A stretch of 64,000 nucleotides of DNA, taken from NCBI GenBank assembly GCA_047602645.1, contig JASGGU010000005.1:1-64000 (forward strand), in the 5' to 3' direction. The first letter of the stretch is position 1, and every line of letters starts with the position of its first letter. Below are positions 16,653 through 27,028 of this stretch, piece after piece. Position numbers and translations under genes: made by a program. The notes below the pieces were generated by a model, which was given only the letters and a program-made list of their open reading frames with translations, made no database searches and was not told the DNA's origin. The stretch comes from JAEYFP01 sp047602645 (GTDB taxonomy: Bacteria; Bacillota; Clostridia; Lachnospirales; Lachnospiraceae).

Positions 16653-18456
16653 TATGCTCACCTTTCCTTTCTGCCGACAGGCTGATACGAAATCCGCATG
16701 GGTTGAGATTTTCAATCGTATAGGAGAACGTATCGCCATATGAGATCGCCAAACGCAATATCGTATTTCTTACTCCTATTCCGTAAGCTGTTTCGATATT
16801 TTTTCCCAGTTTATATTCAAGTAAATACCGACTTATTTCGCGTTTCATCTCCTCAAGCTCTTCCTTGTCCATTCCCGCACCGTTATCTTCAATTGAAATT
16901 ACAAACCGATTGTTCGGCTCATATAATCCCTTGATGACAATTTGAATTTCCGTATGCCTTTCATCAATCGCATGTTCAAATACGTTTTCAACAAATGGCT
17001 GCAGTGTCAATCTCGGCAATTCAACGCCTTCAATTTCTTCATCACAAATAAGCTGATATTCAAGCCGGTGCTCGAATCTCAATTTCATCAATTCCAGATA
17101 AAAATTCAGATTATCCATTTCTTTTTTTATGGTTGTTATATTCCTGTTTTTATCAGCAATGGAATACCTTAAAATAGCAGACAGCTTATAGCAGGACTTA
17201 TAGATTTGATTATTTCCCTGCTCCATGCCGAGAATACCGATGACATTCAACGTGTTATATAAAAAATGCGGGTTGATTTGCGACTGCAAAGAATTCAATT
17301 TCTCACGCATTTGAATGGTTTTGTTCGTAATTTCATTTTGTAAAAGAATATTGATTTTCCTGCTCATCTCACTATAACTGAGATAGAGGCTCTTGATTTC
17401 TTCATATTCAGTATCAATATTGTGCTTTAGTGGTTCTGTCTCTGCAAAGTTATCCAGAGATGTGGTGTTTTGGATATACCTCGTTAGATTACGTATCGGT
17501 TTTGTTAATTGCTGACTGTAAACAATGACAAAAATAAGCGTAATGAGAACCAGAGTCAACATTTCAGCGCTTAAAACAAGCATTTCTCTATAAACACCGG
17601 CATAGATTTGGCTTTTGGGCCGCAATAAAATAGTCATAATATTATTACCTTCATTTTCCTCTATTGCGACCAAATATGTTTTTTCTAATATATCAAAATC
17701 AATTGCTCCGTTTTCGTCATAATACTCCTGAATAGACGCCCCTTCCGAAGTATAAATCACTTCATTAGAATCCGTCTTGATCATAAAAACACTATTTTCT
17801 TCCTGCATCCCGATCATAAAAATATTATCAAGATAATCCGTTCCCACCTGAACACCTAAATACCCTACATTTTTACCCGGATTACGAATTGCCCTAACCA
17901 TTGTTAATGTTTTTACATGATCCAATGGCATCGCTTTTTCCTGCACATTCAGCAAAACTCCGTCACCGAAATTTCCTGCAACCTTGCTTTTCCAGTCAAT
18001 CGTATTCTCCTCTTCCTTTGACAATCTATATCTGTAATTATAATCGATATTATATTTATCGCTGGTAATATAATATCCGTCGTCATTAAAGAACTTCACT
18101 GTATAAGGTGAATCAACAATGGCATAGGAACAGAATTGGAGACACAGCGTTCTATAATATTCCTGTTCCTTTATAATACTTTTCTGAGAATTTCCCAGAT
18201 TACGCGCAGCATTAATGACCTCTTGATTTCCCACAAGATTGATACCTATAAACCTCATATTTTCAATCAGAGAATTGAGTTGTACAGATATGAGTTCCGC
18301 CGTTATATCCATCTTTGTCTGTGCATTTTTCATACTGTCATGCAATGTGTTAAAAAAAACGATTCCCAATATTAATAAAAGAGGAATAATGGATATCATC
18401 AAAAATGAAGATTTCAAATGGGCTCTGAAGCTTTTCTTATTTTTATTTTTTTTCAT
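16645..18456 (-). CDS. YesM-type sensor histidine kinase
   Basis: A 603-residue kinase of the YesM/LytS-like class. It has an N-terminal membrane helix, an extracellular dCache-like sensor of about 250 residues, a second membrane helix near residue 295 and HAMP. The His_kinase domain carries LQSQINPHFLYNTLNVIGIL (phospho-acceptor His in NPHF), and the C-terminal ATPase has IEDNGAGM and YGIGVRNTILRL. The start is placed at ATG 18456, with AAAGGG upstream; a TTG nine bases earlier is less likely. It likely senses oligosaccharides outside the cell. Confidence 0.9.
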   Translation of the reverse strand: MKKNKNKKSFRAHLKSSFLMISIIPLLLILGIVFFNTLHDSMKNAQTKMDITAELISVQLNSLIENMRFIGINLVGNQEVINAARNLGNSQKSIIKEQEYYRTLCLQFCSYAIVDSPYTVKFFNDDGYYITSDKYNIDYNYRYRLSKEEENTIDWKSKVAGNFGDGVLLNVQEKAMPLDHVKTLTMVRAIRNPGKNVGYLGVQVGTDYLDNIFMIGMQEENSVFMIKTDSNEVIYTSEGASIQEYYDENGAIDFDILEKTYLVAIEENEGNNIMTILLRPKSQIYAGVYREMLVLSAEMLTLVLITLIFVIVYSQQLTKPIRNLTRYIQNTTSLDNFAETEPLKHNIDTEYEEIKSLYLSYSEMSRKINILLQNEITNKTIQMREKLNSLQSQINPHFLYNTLNVIGILGMEQGNNQIYKSCYKLSAILRYSIADKNRNITTIKKEMDNLNFYLELMKLRFEHRLEYQLICDEEIEGVELPRLTLQPFVENVFEHAIDERHTEIQIVIKGLYEPNNRFVISIEDNGAGMDKEELEEMKREISRYLLEYKLGKNIETAYGIGVRNTILRLAISYGDTFSYTIENLNPCGFRISLSAERKGEHNE

Positions 18457-18491
18457 ACAACTCAATTCCCTTTTTATGATTGCCCTGCTTA

Positions 18492-21400
18492 TTAATTTAC
18501 TTGTATCGAATAGGTTGGCGCCTTTAATATTCCATTCTTATGCAGTCTGTATTCATAGCACCATTCTTCTCCCTCCGTACGCCAAGTCTTAGGGCCAAAA
18601 TATACCTCTGCTGCATTGCAATTATGAAGCTGTCCAAATGTATTAATTCTGTTTCCATAACACCGAATATGGATTGCATGCCTGCCGGCAGAAACTTTTC
18701 CGAGCTGCACCTGATAAGGATCCATAAAAATCTCTTTTGCTTTTTTTCCATCTATCGACACTTCCAACAGCGGTGCTTCATACTCACTTATTTTTATAGA
18801 CAATTCTCCTTCAGGAAGCTCTTCCTCCATCCGATAAACAATATTCCCTCCATAAAATGGAAACCCTTGCGTGGCGATGTCTCCAAATCCAATTTTTTCC
18901 GGACTGGCGCCCAGCTGCTGACGGGAACCACTTATCGATACAGAAAAATCTCCAAGCAAATACAGCCACTCTAAATTTGTATCATTTGTAAAGTTAAATT
19001 GATACAAAAGTATGTTCTCACCTTTCTGTAAGGTACCAATTTTTCTTTTGCGTATCGCCGTATCTACGTAATAGCCGTTAAACGGACTTTCTAACCTCTC
19101 TCCATTCAAATAAAATTCATCAGCGTCCATACACTCAGAAGCCAGCTCTACATTTTCTATATCCTTTGTACACTGGATTCTAAAACGCAGCGATATTTTA
19201 TGTGTTTCGCATGCATCATTATCCTGCCCTTTTTTTGAAGTCAGCCATGGCTGCGCAAAACTGTCCGTACGAAGGGGATACCCGAACTTTTGTCTGATAA
19301 TATTATCTATTTTCAAAAGTTCTTCCCGCTCCTGCCATTCGCCGTCCTCTATTCGATACTCACCCATATCAAGTACCGAAACATTGGGTTCTTCCAAAAC
19401 ATAGGGTGTCTCCGAATTTAAATATCCGCCAAAAACCTCATTTACCGTTGTTTGCTTTCTAACATTATAAGATTTTTGAAAATTCTTGTTTTCCTTTAAA
19501 TGCAATAGCAAAGAATCCTGATCATAGATGTCCGCATATACAATTGTAGTATGCTCGTCCGTATTCTCGTAATCAGCCTCTTCAATCCGGTCGTGCATCG
19601 CATCATATAAAGTGACTGCATAACAGCCTTTTATCATGACCCTGCATTTTTCTCTCTGCTTAGCAGATGGCGCAATCGAAACCGAACTCTTTTCTATACT
19701 TTTTCCATGCGCAACAAAAAGCCATCTTTCATCACCCTCACTTCGCAGCTGATAAATCAAATCCGTTTTCCGTATTCCTTCCTCGTCTATTATATCAATT
19801 TCTCTATCGGCATTCAAATATTCTAACAGCCGTTTGCACGCAACATCAATATGCGTGTACTTCTCTAACTGCAGTTCTGCCTGATTGCTTGCTGCGCCAT
19901 CCACATATTGAGGGAACTTCCCCATAACAATGACATTTCCTCCACGCTTCGCAAATGCATGCAGTTTTTGAAGAGTTGTCTTTCTGATTGTTATAAGCGG
20001 CGGTACTATAACAGTTTTGTAGGACATCTTTCCGACTTTAAAGTCGGGTGTATCGCTTTCCTGTTCAAGCTCCGTGAGAAGTGCTTCCGATATAAAATCA
20101 AAATCAATCAGACCAAACAGCATTCCTTCAATGATCTTCTGAAATGTCTGATCCAGTTCGGTTTTATGACTTTTATGTTCATCTTCAGCGCCATATTCCA
20201 TAAACATACTTTCAATAGGATGAATGATGCAAACGTTTACATCCGGTTTCCCCTGCGTCATAGCCAGATTTACTCTGGCAAAATAGTCTTCTATAATTTT
20301 ATATTTCATAAACCATGGGGAATGCGCATCAATCGGCGCCGGATAATCCCGCTTTGACTCACCGTTCATGTACATCCATGCAAGATGAGGAACTCTGGTT
20401 GTTACTCCAAGTGCGCATTGCCAATCTCCCTGCATTTTATGTCCGCCAAAATCATAATTCCAGTTTGTTACCCCATACAATTCGCTCGTAAGCCCGGGCC
20501 TGCTCATTTGTCTTGCGACACTCTGTGCCTGCTTTGCCGTTGAATACTCATGAAAATCAGCCAGAATGTCAATTCCAATTTTTTGAAAATAAAAGTAACA
20601 GCGCATCACATCGCCGACTGAACGCATTTGTTTTTCCAAACCGCCTTCTTCCATTAAGTGTCCCGTCAGCATAATATTATGTTCTTCACACCAGGTTCCC
20701 AATGTACCGGCATAACTTTTTGCAAACCTGTCGGCAAGCAAATTAAAATATTGATATTTGAGCACTGCTTCGGATTTTATATCTTCCCAGTCCCAAAACA
20801 TTTCCGGCAAATGATCAATAAAACTTTTTCCATACCGCTCAATAAACTCCGTTTCCATACTCTCGGTATATGGCAGCCCAACTTCTTGCGGATCATCCCC
20901 GCTTTTCATGAATTCTGCTTTAGGGAACTGTGGTTCATCGGTAAATATAGAGGGGATACTTTTTGAAAATTCACTCCCAAGCACATCATAATACGGCTCG
21001 TAAGAGACCTTCGCAAACCGTTCTATCGCGGATGGATTTAGCGTATCTACATAGGCGGAATTATTAAACCAAGCATTTTCATCGGTAACAACCAGATAAC
21101 AGTACCAATTTACAGTTTCGTTTTTTTCTTTTTCTACGCTGTATTCAACCAGCCTTCCATTTTTAGTCGTAACATGATAATAGGCGATACATGTAAGGTC
21201 ACCATTAATATTCAGACGGCATCCGGAAGAAACCTTTCTATTATAATGGCCGTCTTCATGTGCTTCCGGAGAAAACAACAAATACCGGGATCGGAATTCT
21301 CTTTTTGTTGTAACTCTTCCCGCTCCATACCCGGAAGGCCACTTATCTTCATCATACAAATAAACAATCATGTTGTTGTCCATCGCATACCGGTGACACT

Positions 21401-21629
21401 CCTGAACATATTCCATGAATTCTTTGCCAAGATATTCCGACGCCAGACCGATGCGCGCGTGAATATGAAATCCTCCGAATCCCATTTCCTTAAACACAGC
21501 CATCTGATCGATTAATGTATCCTTATCCAATTTTCCATTCCATGCCCAAAACGGTGCTCCCCTATACTCCGGGCCGGGGTTATGAAATGCCGTATCACTA
21601 AACTTTTCCGACTGATATGTTATTTTCAT
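18492..21629 (-). CDS. GH106-like glycoside hydrolase, putative alpha-L-rhamnosidase
   Basis: A 1045-residue enzyme. The N-terminal section has the motifs GAPFWAWNGKLDKDTLIDQM, GFGGFHIHARIGLASEYLG and VYLYDEDKWPSGYGAG typical of the Glyco_hydro_106 (PF17132) superfamily. A beta-sandwich-rich C-terminal half follows (RFRIQCTKDIENVELASECM and similar). No signal peptide is visible, so it should act in the cytoplasm on imported rhamnose-containing oligosaccharides. It follows the MalG-type permease by 18 bases. Family recognition is from motifs; rhamnose specificity is inferred. An 86-base piece of this gene (19799-19884) is duplicated at 36541-36626. Confidence 0.82.
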   Translation of the reverse strand: MKITYQSEKFSDTAFHNPGPEYRGAPFWAWNGKLDKDTLIDQMAVFKEMGFGGFHIHARIGLASEYLGKEFMEYVQECHRYAMDNNMIVYLYDEDKWPSGYGAGRVTTKREFRSRYLLFSPEAHEDGHYNRKVSSGCRLNINGDLTCIAYYHVTTKNGRLVEYSVEKEKNETVNWYCYLVVTDENAWFNNSAYVDTLNPSAIERFAKVSYEPYYDVLGSEFSKSIPSIFTDEPQFPKAEFMKSGDDPQEVGLPYTESMETEFIERYGKSFIDHLPEMFWDWEDIKSEAVLKYQYFNLLADRFAKSYAGTLGTWCEEHNIMLTGHLMEEGGLEKQMRSVGDVMRCYFYFQKIGIDILADFHEYSTAKQAQSVARQMSRPGLTSELYGVTNWNYDFGGHKMQGDWQCALGVTTRVPHLAWMYMNGESKRDYPAPIDAHSPWFMKYKIIEDYFARVNLAMTQGKPDVNVCIIHPIESMFMEYGAEDEHKSHKTELDQTFQKIIEGMLFGLIDFDFISEALLTELEQESDTPDFKVGKMSYKTVIVPPLITIRKTTLQKLHAFAKRGGNVIVMGKFPQYVDGAASNQAELQLEKYTHIDVACKRLLEYLNADREIDIIDEEGIRKTDLIYQLRSEGDERWLFVAHGKSIEKSSVSIAPSAKQREKCRVMIKGCYAVTLYDAMHDRIEEADYENTDEHTTIVYADIYDQDSLLLHLKENKNFQKSYNVRKQTTVNEVFGGYLNSETPYVLEEPNVSVLDMGEYRIEDGEWQEREELLKIDNIIRQKFGYPLRTDSFAQPWLTSKKGQDNDACETHKISLRFRIQCTKDIENVELASECMDADEFYLNGERLESPFNGYYVDTAIRKRKIGTLQKGENILLYQFNFTNDTNLEWLYLLGDFSVSISGSRQQLGASPEKIGFGDIATQGFPFYGGNIVYRMEEELPEGELSIKISEYEAPLLEVSIDGKKAKEIFMDPYQVQLGKVSAGRHAIHIRCYGNRINTFGQLHNCNAAEVYFGPKTWRTEGEEWCYEYRLHKNGILKAPTYSIQVN

Positions 21630-21647
21630 TTTTCTTTATCACCTTTC

Positions 21648-22484
21648 TCAGCCCTTGACGGCGCCGGATGTCATTCCCTCTAATATTTTCTTATTTAGCA
21701 ATAAATAAATAAGAATCATCGGCAGCGAAGCCGTAACAATAGCGGCAAACAAATGACTGTAATCTGTATCAAAAGCAGACTGCAAGCCATAGACACACAG
21801 CTGAATCGTCTGGCTTCCCGATCCCGACATATAATACTGAGGATTTTGGAAATCATTGTATACCACAATGGAACGTAAGATTACAACAGTTGCCGTAATC
21901 GGCTTTAATAACGGAAATATAATGTTATAAAACAGTGAAAGTGAACTGCATCCATCAACAATAGCCGCTTCATCTATTTCTTTTGGAATTGTTGCAATAA
22001 ACCCTTTATACATCATTGTGGCAAAGGGAAAAAGAGACGCAACCTCAACCATAATCAATCCGGGCAGGGTATTTGCCAGTCCAAGCTTACTCAGCATCCA
22101 ATAGGTAGGAATAATAGATGCAGGTACAATCAGCCCTGCAACAATCAGCTTATCGGATGCCTTACAAATTTTATCCCTTCTGCGCTGCATAATAAAGGCT
22201 GTCATAGATGCCACTATAACCAAAATAAAGATTGACCAAAAGGTGAGAGCCGCGCTGTTTTTAAATGCCTTCAGAAATGCTCCGTTACTATACTGAAAAA
22301 TAAAACTATAATTTTCAAGTATATTCCATTCTTTCGGCAGGCTCAAATTCAATAGGGAAGCCTCTGATTTCACTTTAAATGAATTTATAATAATAAAATA
22401 AAATATAATCCAATGAGTAATCACCGTTGCTAATACAAAACAAATTTCAAATATCTTTAAACCTGTACTTCTTTTTTTTATCAT
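21648..22484 (-). CDS. CUT1 sugar ABC permease, MalG type
   Basis: A 278-residue inner-membrane permease with six hydrophobic segments. The EAA loop for ATPase contact reads EIDEAAIVDGCSSLSLFYNIIFPLLKP. The C-terminus GMTSGAVKG is characteristic of MalG-type subunits. The start overlaps the MalF stop by one base (TAATG). It forms a heterodimer with the upstream permease. No cognate ATPase gene is in the window, so a shared MsmK/MsmX-type ATPase elsewhere is likely, as is usual for CUT1 systems in Firmicutes. Confidence 0.93.
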   Translation of the reverse strand: MIKKRSTGLKIFEICFVLATVITHWIIFYFIIINSFKVKSEASLLNLSLPKEWNILENYSFIFQYSNGAFLKAFKNSAALTFWSIFILVIVASMTAFIMQRRRDKICKASDKLIVAGLIVPASIIPTYWMLSKLGLANTLPGLIMVEVASLFPFATMMYKGFIATIPKEIDEAAIVDGCSSLSLFYNIIFPLLKPITATVVILRSIVVYNDFQNPQYYMSGSGSQTIQLCVYGLQSAFDTDYSHLFAAIVTASLPMILIYLLLNKKILEGMTSGAVKG

Positions 22485-23347
22485 TATAATTCAGCCTCCC
22501 TCTTGGAAACAAAAGAATTGAGCGGGAATACAATTACGGATACAACAATAAACATAATGACATAGCCTGCGGTTGCCAATCCGTAGCTTCCACGGGCAAA
22601 AAGCTTATAAATAACTGATCCGAGTAATTCAGTTGAGTAGCCCGGTCCGCCTCCCGTCATTGTGTATACCAGCTCATAAGTACGAAGTCCGCCAATCAAA
22701 GAGAGCGTTACTACACTGTTGATTGTCGGCACAAGAAGAGGCAGCGTAATCTTTCGGAATCTTTCTCCCGCAGTTGCCCCATCAATTGTAGCCGCCTCAT
22801 AATATGACTCGGGAATTGAACTGATACCGGCTATGTAAATCAGCATTGCCGTTCCGATTCCCATCCACACATCGACAACGATGCAAGTCACCAAGGCAGT
22901 TGAGGACTCTGTTAAGAAACGAATACCCGTTCCGCCTAAAAGTTCAATTACCTGATTCAGTATTCCATCGGATTCCAAAACTTTTTTAAAAGCAATTGCA
23001 ACAACGACATTTCCCAACAATGTCGGAAAAAACAAAATCGTTTTCAAATATTCCGCACTTTTGACTTTCGAGCATAAATATTGTGCAAATAACAAGCCGA
23101 TTACTACTTTTAGCGAAGACGTTGAAAAAGCATAAATCGCCGTATTAACTAAAGCTGCTTTTGTATTTGCCATAGTAAAAAATGCGAAAAAGTTTTCTAA
23201 ACCAATAAATGTAGATTGCTTCAAATTCCACGTCGTCATAGAAAAATAGAACGAAGCAAACGTCGGAATTACAAATATTAACGTATAGATAAGGACTCCC
23301 GGTACCGCCAGCCATCCCGTATATATTTTTTTATCCATCTTATTCAT
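22484..23347 (-). CDS. CUT1 sugar ABC permease, MalF type
   Basis: A 287-residue permease with six hydrophobic segments. The EAA loop reads ESYYEAATIDGATAGERFRKITLPLL, and the conserved MTGGGPGYSTELLG stretch lies near residue 235. AAGGAG precedes ATG 23347. A terminator-like hairpin (23404-23454) separates it from the binding-protein gene, so permease expression should be lower than that of the binding protein. Confidence 0.93.
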   Translation of the reverse strand: MNKMDKKIYTGWLAVPGVLIYTLIFVIPTFASFYFSMTTWNLKQSTFIGLENFFAFFTMANTKAALVNTAIYAFSTSSLKVVIGLLFAQYLCSKVKSAEYLKTILFFPTLLGNVVVAIAFKKVLESDGILNQVIELLGGTGIRFLTESSTALVTCIVVDVWMGIGTAMLIYIAGISSIPESYYEAATIDGATAGERFRKITLPLLVPTINSVVTLSLIGGLRTYELVYTMTGGGPGYSTELLGSVIYKLFARGSYGLATAGYVIMFIVVSVIVFPLNSFVSKREAEL

Positions 23348-23403
23348 GCTGATTTCTCCTTAATCGTACTGATTGCTTCAAATTTTATAATCATATTTAA
23401 AAA

Positions 23404-23454
23404 GGGGAGAAAGAATACGAATACTATGAAATGCAGTATCATACCTTTCTCCCC
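23404..23454 (-). terminator. Intra-operon terminator/attenuator between binding protein and permease
   Basis: On the minus strand a perfect 10-bp stem, GGGGAGAAAG pairing with CTTTCTCCCC, encloses an inner ATACT/AGTAT stem and is followed by TTTTT. It lies 29 bases after the binding-protein stop. Partial termination here would give excess binding protein over permeases. Confidence 0.75.
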
Positions 23455-23482
23455 TCGTGTATCTGGCAATCAACCAAACACT

Positions 23483-24880
23483 TTACCAGCCGGCAAGTTC
23501 TTTCTGCTGCGCATCAATTGCATTATCTGCTTCAATTTCAGCAATTGCTTCTTCCGGTGTATATTGACCGGTTCCTACCATACTGAGGATCGTTGCCATG
23601 TTGGCGCCCTTGATGCTGGAAAAATACTCCATAACAGGTGAAGACGCCTGTTCATTCCATTCCTGTGCTTCCCTAACAGCTGAACTGACATTGTCAGGCA
23701 GTTCAATTCCATTTAACATAAATGCACCTGTCGGGGTTGTCTTTGTGCAGTATTCATCTATCGCTTCCTTTGATGTGAGATACTCCGCAAGTAATAAAGC
23801 GAGATCCGCATTCGGAGAATTTTTGCTGATGCACCATGCTTCAGGCATCCAGCTTGCAACACCAAGCACTGAGGGATCTTCATCCGGGAGAGGGAAGAAA
23901 CCCACATTCTCCACTGCCTCAGGGTTTACTGTTTCGACAGTTGACATAATATTCGTTCTGCAGAAAATATGTGCAGCCGATCCCTCTAATACCGCAAGGG
24001 CCGCATCCTCCCAGCTGATCTCGAGCGGATTATCATTTTGATATTCATTCTCCCAAATGTCATACATTTTACTCAAGCCGCGCATGTATTCCGGAGAATC
24101 ATGCAGTTCAAGTTCTTTATTGGTATACTGGGATGCAAACTCGGGATTTGCCTGCTGGGCATAATAATACTGTGACAAAAATAATATCTGGCAGCCCGAA
24201 GCATTGCTATACTGCGACATTACAGGATCGATTTCCGTTGATTCTTTAATCACCGCACAATTTGCCAGAAACTCTTCCCATGTTGCCGGAATAGAAAGGC
24301 CTAACTTTTCATAAACCTCTTTATTGTAAAACACACCTGCAACGTTGGACGGTTTGGAAGGAATTCCATAAACAGCACCGCTCTCCTGATCAGTCACAAT
24401 ATCAAGATAGGATCCATTTACTCTTTCTTTCATCCAGTCCTCGTTTGAAAGATCATAGCAATTTTCCGCCGGGGACACCGCATCCAATTTGGCACCTACC
24501 GAATTCAGCCACATATCCGGAAGATTCCCTGTTGCAGCTCTTACCAGAATAACACTTTCCATTTCATCTGCATCACTTGATAAATGCTCTACTTCAATAT
24601 TGCAGCCATACTTTTCTTCAAATGCAGCAAACTGCGCATCAAATGAATCCGAGGTACTGTCTGTCACACTATGTGCAATATTTAATGTTACTCCTTCATA
24701 TGATTTTGTACCCGCCGCATCCGCAGAATCCGTTGCTGCCGTCTCCTCGCCAGAAGCCTCTGCCGCCTCTGCCGAAGCATCCTCACTGCTATCTGTTGCT
24801 TTTGCCTGTGTGTTTCCGCATGCGCAAAGAGAAACGGTCATTGCTGCTGCTAATAATAATGATAAAGCTTTCTTTTTCAT
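23483..24880 (-). CDS. Sugar ABC transporter substrate-binding lipoprotein (CUT1)
   Basis: A 465-residue extracellular binding protein of the SBP_bac_1 family. The signal peptide is LSLLLAAAMTVSLCAC with lipid-anchored Cys, then an Ala/Ser/Glu-rich linker before YEGVTLNIAHSV. Start ATG 24880 is preceded by AGGAGGGTAT, making it better than the upstream in-frame ATG at 24901. It captures the oligosaccharide for the MalF/MalG pair; rhamnose-containing sugar is inferred from the GH106-like enzyme in the operon. Confidence 0.92.
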   Translation of the reverse strand: MKKKALSLLLAAAMTVSLCACGNTQAKATDSSEDASAEAAEASGEETAATDSADAAGTKSYEGVTLNIAHSVTDSTSDSFDAQFAAFEEKYGCNIEVEHLSSDADEMESVILVRAATGNLPDMWLNSVGAKLDAVSPAENCYDLSNEDWMKERVNGSYLDIVTDQESGAVYGIPSKPSNVAGVFYNKEVYEKLGLSIPATWEEFLANCAVIKESTEIDPVMSQYSNASGCQILFLSQYYYAQQANPEFASQYTNKELELHDSPEYMRGLSKMYDIWENEYQNDNPLEISWEDAALAVLEGSAAHIFCRTNIMSTVETVNPEAVENVGFFPLPDEDPSVLGVASWMPEAWCISKNSPNADLALLLAEYLTSKEAIDEYCTKTTPTGAFMLNGIELPDNVSSAVREAQEWNEQASSPVMEYFSSIKGANMATILSMVGTGQYTPEEAIAEIEADNAIDAQQKELAGW

Positions 24881-24927
24881 ATACCCTCCTTGTTTTTTCA
24901 TTTTCTCAAAAACTCTTTACACTGTTC

Positions 24928-24933
24928 ATTATA
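24928..24933 (-). promoter_or_regulatory. -10 element of the sugar ABC operon
   Basis: A perfect TATAAT on the minus strand, 48 bases before the binding-protein start. The matching -35 (ATGTGA at 17 bases) is poor, which suits a promoter activated by the operon's own YesN-type regulator. Confidence 0.4.
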
Positions 24934-25017
24934 ACGAAATCAAAAATCTATCACATGGCTTATCAGAAATGGAGACATTTAAAAAAAGAAATCTGTATCA
25001 TCTTTTTAAGCTGCTCG

Positions 25018-26757
25018 CTATACTTCTAAATATGCTCCCTTCATGGGGCTTGCTGCTTTTTCAGCAAACAGTGCCAACACACCATGCTTATATTGGCTTT
25101 CTTTTCTTCGCCACCTTCTTTTTCTCTCTATTAAAATTTCATCCATTTCTTCTTTGCTTTTCCGCATGCCTTGTATACCGATTATTGAAAGAATCCTCTC
25201 AGGGATATTCATGTAAATCAGGTCACCATCTTCCACAAGTGCAATGGGGCCGCCGCTTGCTGCCTCAGGTGAACAATGACCAATCACCGGCCCTGTCGAC
25301 GCACCCGAAAACCGCCCATCCGTAATTAAGGCAATACTCTTGCCCAATTCCTTATCCGAGCTTATGGCCTCGGAAGTATAGAACATTTCCGGCATCCCAC
25401 TGCCCTTTGGTCCTTCATAACGGATAAAAACAGCGTCTCCGGGCCTTACGTGATGATGCAAAACTGCATTCAGACAGTCTTCTTCACTGTCAAATACTCT
25501 GGCGGAAAGTGTAGCAATATGCATCTCCTTTGGACATGCCGTATGCTTAATGACCGCCCCTTCAGGTGCCAAATTTCCTTTTAGTACTGCGATACTTCCG
25601 TCTTCACCCAATGGCCTGTCAAATGAACAGATAATATCTTCCTTTGTAATGGAACTGCGATATTTCCTGTTTGCCTGTGCTAATCCTTCTTCGCATCGTT
25701 CAAAATATCTATTTTTTTCTAAAATACTCAGATTTTCTCCGAGAGTTTTTCCGGTGACCGTCATGACATCCATATGAAGCGTTTCCCGAATCTGCTTCAT
25801 TATTGCCGGTACCCCACCCGCATAATAAAAGAACTCTGCCGGCCATTTGCCGGTAGGCCTCAGATTAAGAATATAGTGTGCTCCGCGGTGCAATCTGTCG
25901 AAAGTATCTCCTGTTATTTCTATTCCATACTCATGGGCGATTGCCGGAATATGCAGCAGACAATTGGTACTGCCGGATATTGAGGCATGAACCATAATGC
26001 TATTTTCAAAGCTTTTCATTGTCACAATATCTGATGGCCGCATTCCGTTTTTGGCAAGTTCCACGCTTTGCTTTCCGGTCTGATAAGCATATTCCAAAAG
26101 CACACTGCTTGTAGCAGGTACAAGAGCACTTCCGGGAAGCGCAAGGCCCAATGCCTCTGCCATAATCTGCATCGAGCTGGCCGTTCCGATAAAGCTGCAT
26201 GCTCCGCAGCTTGGACAGGCATTTTCTTTCGCCCAGGTCAACTTATTTTTATCAATTTCGCCTCTCTCATACATTGCATTGTACATTCCGAGCTGTTCCA
26301 GTGTTAACATTTCCGGCCCCGCACACATTGTGCCACCCGGAAGTGCAATCGAAGGCATATTTATCCTGGCCATTCCCATCAAATTTGCAGGCATTCCCTT
26401 ATCGCAACTGGCAATATAAACGCCGCCGTCAAACGGCGTGGCATTCCCATGAATCTCAATCATATCCGCAATAATTTCCCGGCTTACCAAACTATAATTG
26501 ATACCGTCTGTTCCCTGACTTTCTCCGTCACAGATATCCGTACAAAAATACCTTGCTCCGTATCCTCCCGCATCAGCTATACCACGTTTTGCACATTCCA
26601 CCAGCTGATTCAAATGGGCACTTCCGGGATGGGAATCACCAAAAGTACTTTCAATCATAATCTGCACCTTTTCCAGGTCCTCCTTTTTCCATCCGGCACC
26701 CAGGCGCAGCGGGTCCATCTCCGGTGACTTTTCTCTCATAATCTGACTGATCAGCAT
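25018..26757 (-). CDS. IlvD/EDD-family sugar-acid dehydratase (copy 1)
   Basis: A 579-residue iron-sulfur dehydratase. Cluster and active-site cysteines are seen in TDICDGESQGTDGINYS, SCDKGMPANLMG and ACPSCGACSFIGTASSM. The C-terminal GRFSGASTGPVIGHCSPEAA is also typical. The family includes dihydroxyacid dehydratase and 6-phosphogluconate, arabonate, xylonate and galactonate dehydratases. The locus (rhamnosidase, glycerate kinase; a KDG kinase beside copy 2) favours a sugar acid, giving a 2-keto-3-deoxy acid. The GGAGG site abuts the ATG at 26763, so the ATG at 26757 is the better start. A close paralogue is at 54626. Confidence 0.9.
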   Translation of the reverse strand: MLISQIMREKSPEMDPLRLGAGWKKEDLEKVQIMIESTFGDSHPGSAHLNQLVECAKRGIADAGGYGARYFCTDICDGESQGTDGINYSLVSREIIADMIEIHGNATPFDGGVYIASCDKGMPANLMGMARINMPSIALPGGTMCAGPEMLTLEQLGMYNAMYERGEIDKNKLTWAKENACPSCGACSFIGTASSMQIMAEALGLALPGSALVPATSSVLLEYAYQTGKQSVELAKNGMRPSDIVTMKSFENSIMVHASISGSTNCLLHIPAIAHEYGIEITGDTFDRLHRGAHYILNLRPTGKWPAEFFYYAGGVPAIMKQIRETLHMDVMTVTGKTLGENLSILEKNRYFERCEEGLAQANRKYRSSITKEDIICSFDRPLGEDGSIAVLKGNLAPEGAVIKHTACPKEMHIATLSARVFDSEEDCLNAVLHHHVRPGDAVFIRYEGPKGSGMPEMFYTSEAISSDKELGKSIALITDGRFSGASTGPVIGHCSPEAASGGPIALVEDGDLIYMNIPERILSIIGIQGMRKSKEEMDEILIERKRRWRRKESQYKHGVLALFAEKAASPMKGAYLEV

Positions 26758-26956
26758 ATTCATCCTCCATTCCCAGAAATAAAAATAGTTAGTATAAAAT
26801 TATATCTATCAAATTTCTTTTTACATGGTAAATCAGAAACAAGCAGATGTAAATAGATTATACAGCTCGAGTACCGTTCTATTAGATAGGGAATTCATCG
26901 TAATTCTCAATAGAACAAAAGTGTGCTTCGCCCGCGCGCAGCTGCGCATAAAAAAT

Positions 26957-26987
26957 ACTGGATATACCCTAAAGCAGTATATCCAGT
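26957..26987 (-). terminator. Terminator of the six-gene ABC/MFS/ECF operon
   Basis: A perfect 11-bp stem, ACTGGATATAC with GTATATCCAGT, and a 9-base loop. On the minus strand it is followed by ATTTTTTA, 41 bases after the last stop of the operon. On the plus strand it is followed by TTTCTTCT, so it may work both ways. The bases from 26764 to 26956 hold the dehydratase promoter region; I see only an imperfect palindrome around TTCTATT...AATAGAA (26877-26914). Confidence 0.85.
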
Positions 26988-27028
26988 TTCTTCTCTAATT
27001 CTTCTTACTGACAATATGTCAGAAAGAC

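Noticed and set aside
24489..25325. A 278-codon plus-strand reading frame
   Set aside because: It is antisense to the sugar-binding protein and dehydratase genes, its translation is low-complexity Ser/Ala, and it has no ribosome site.
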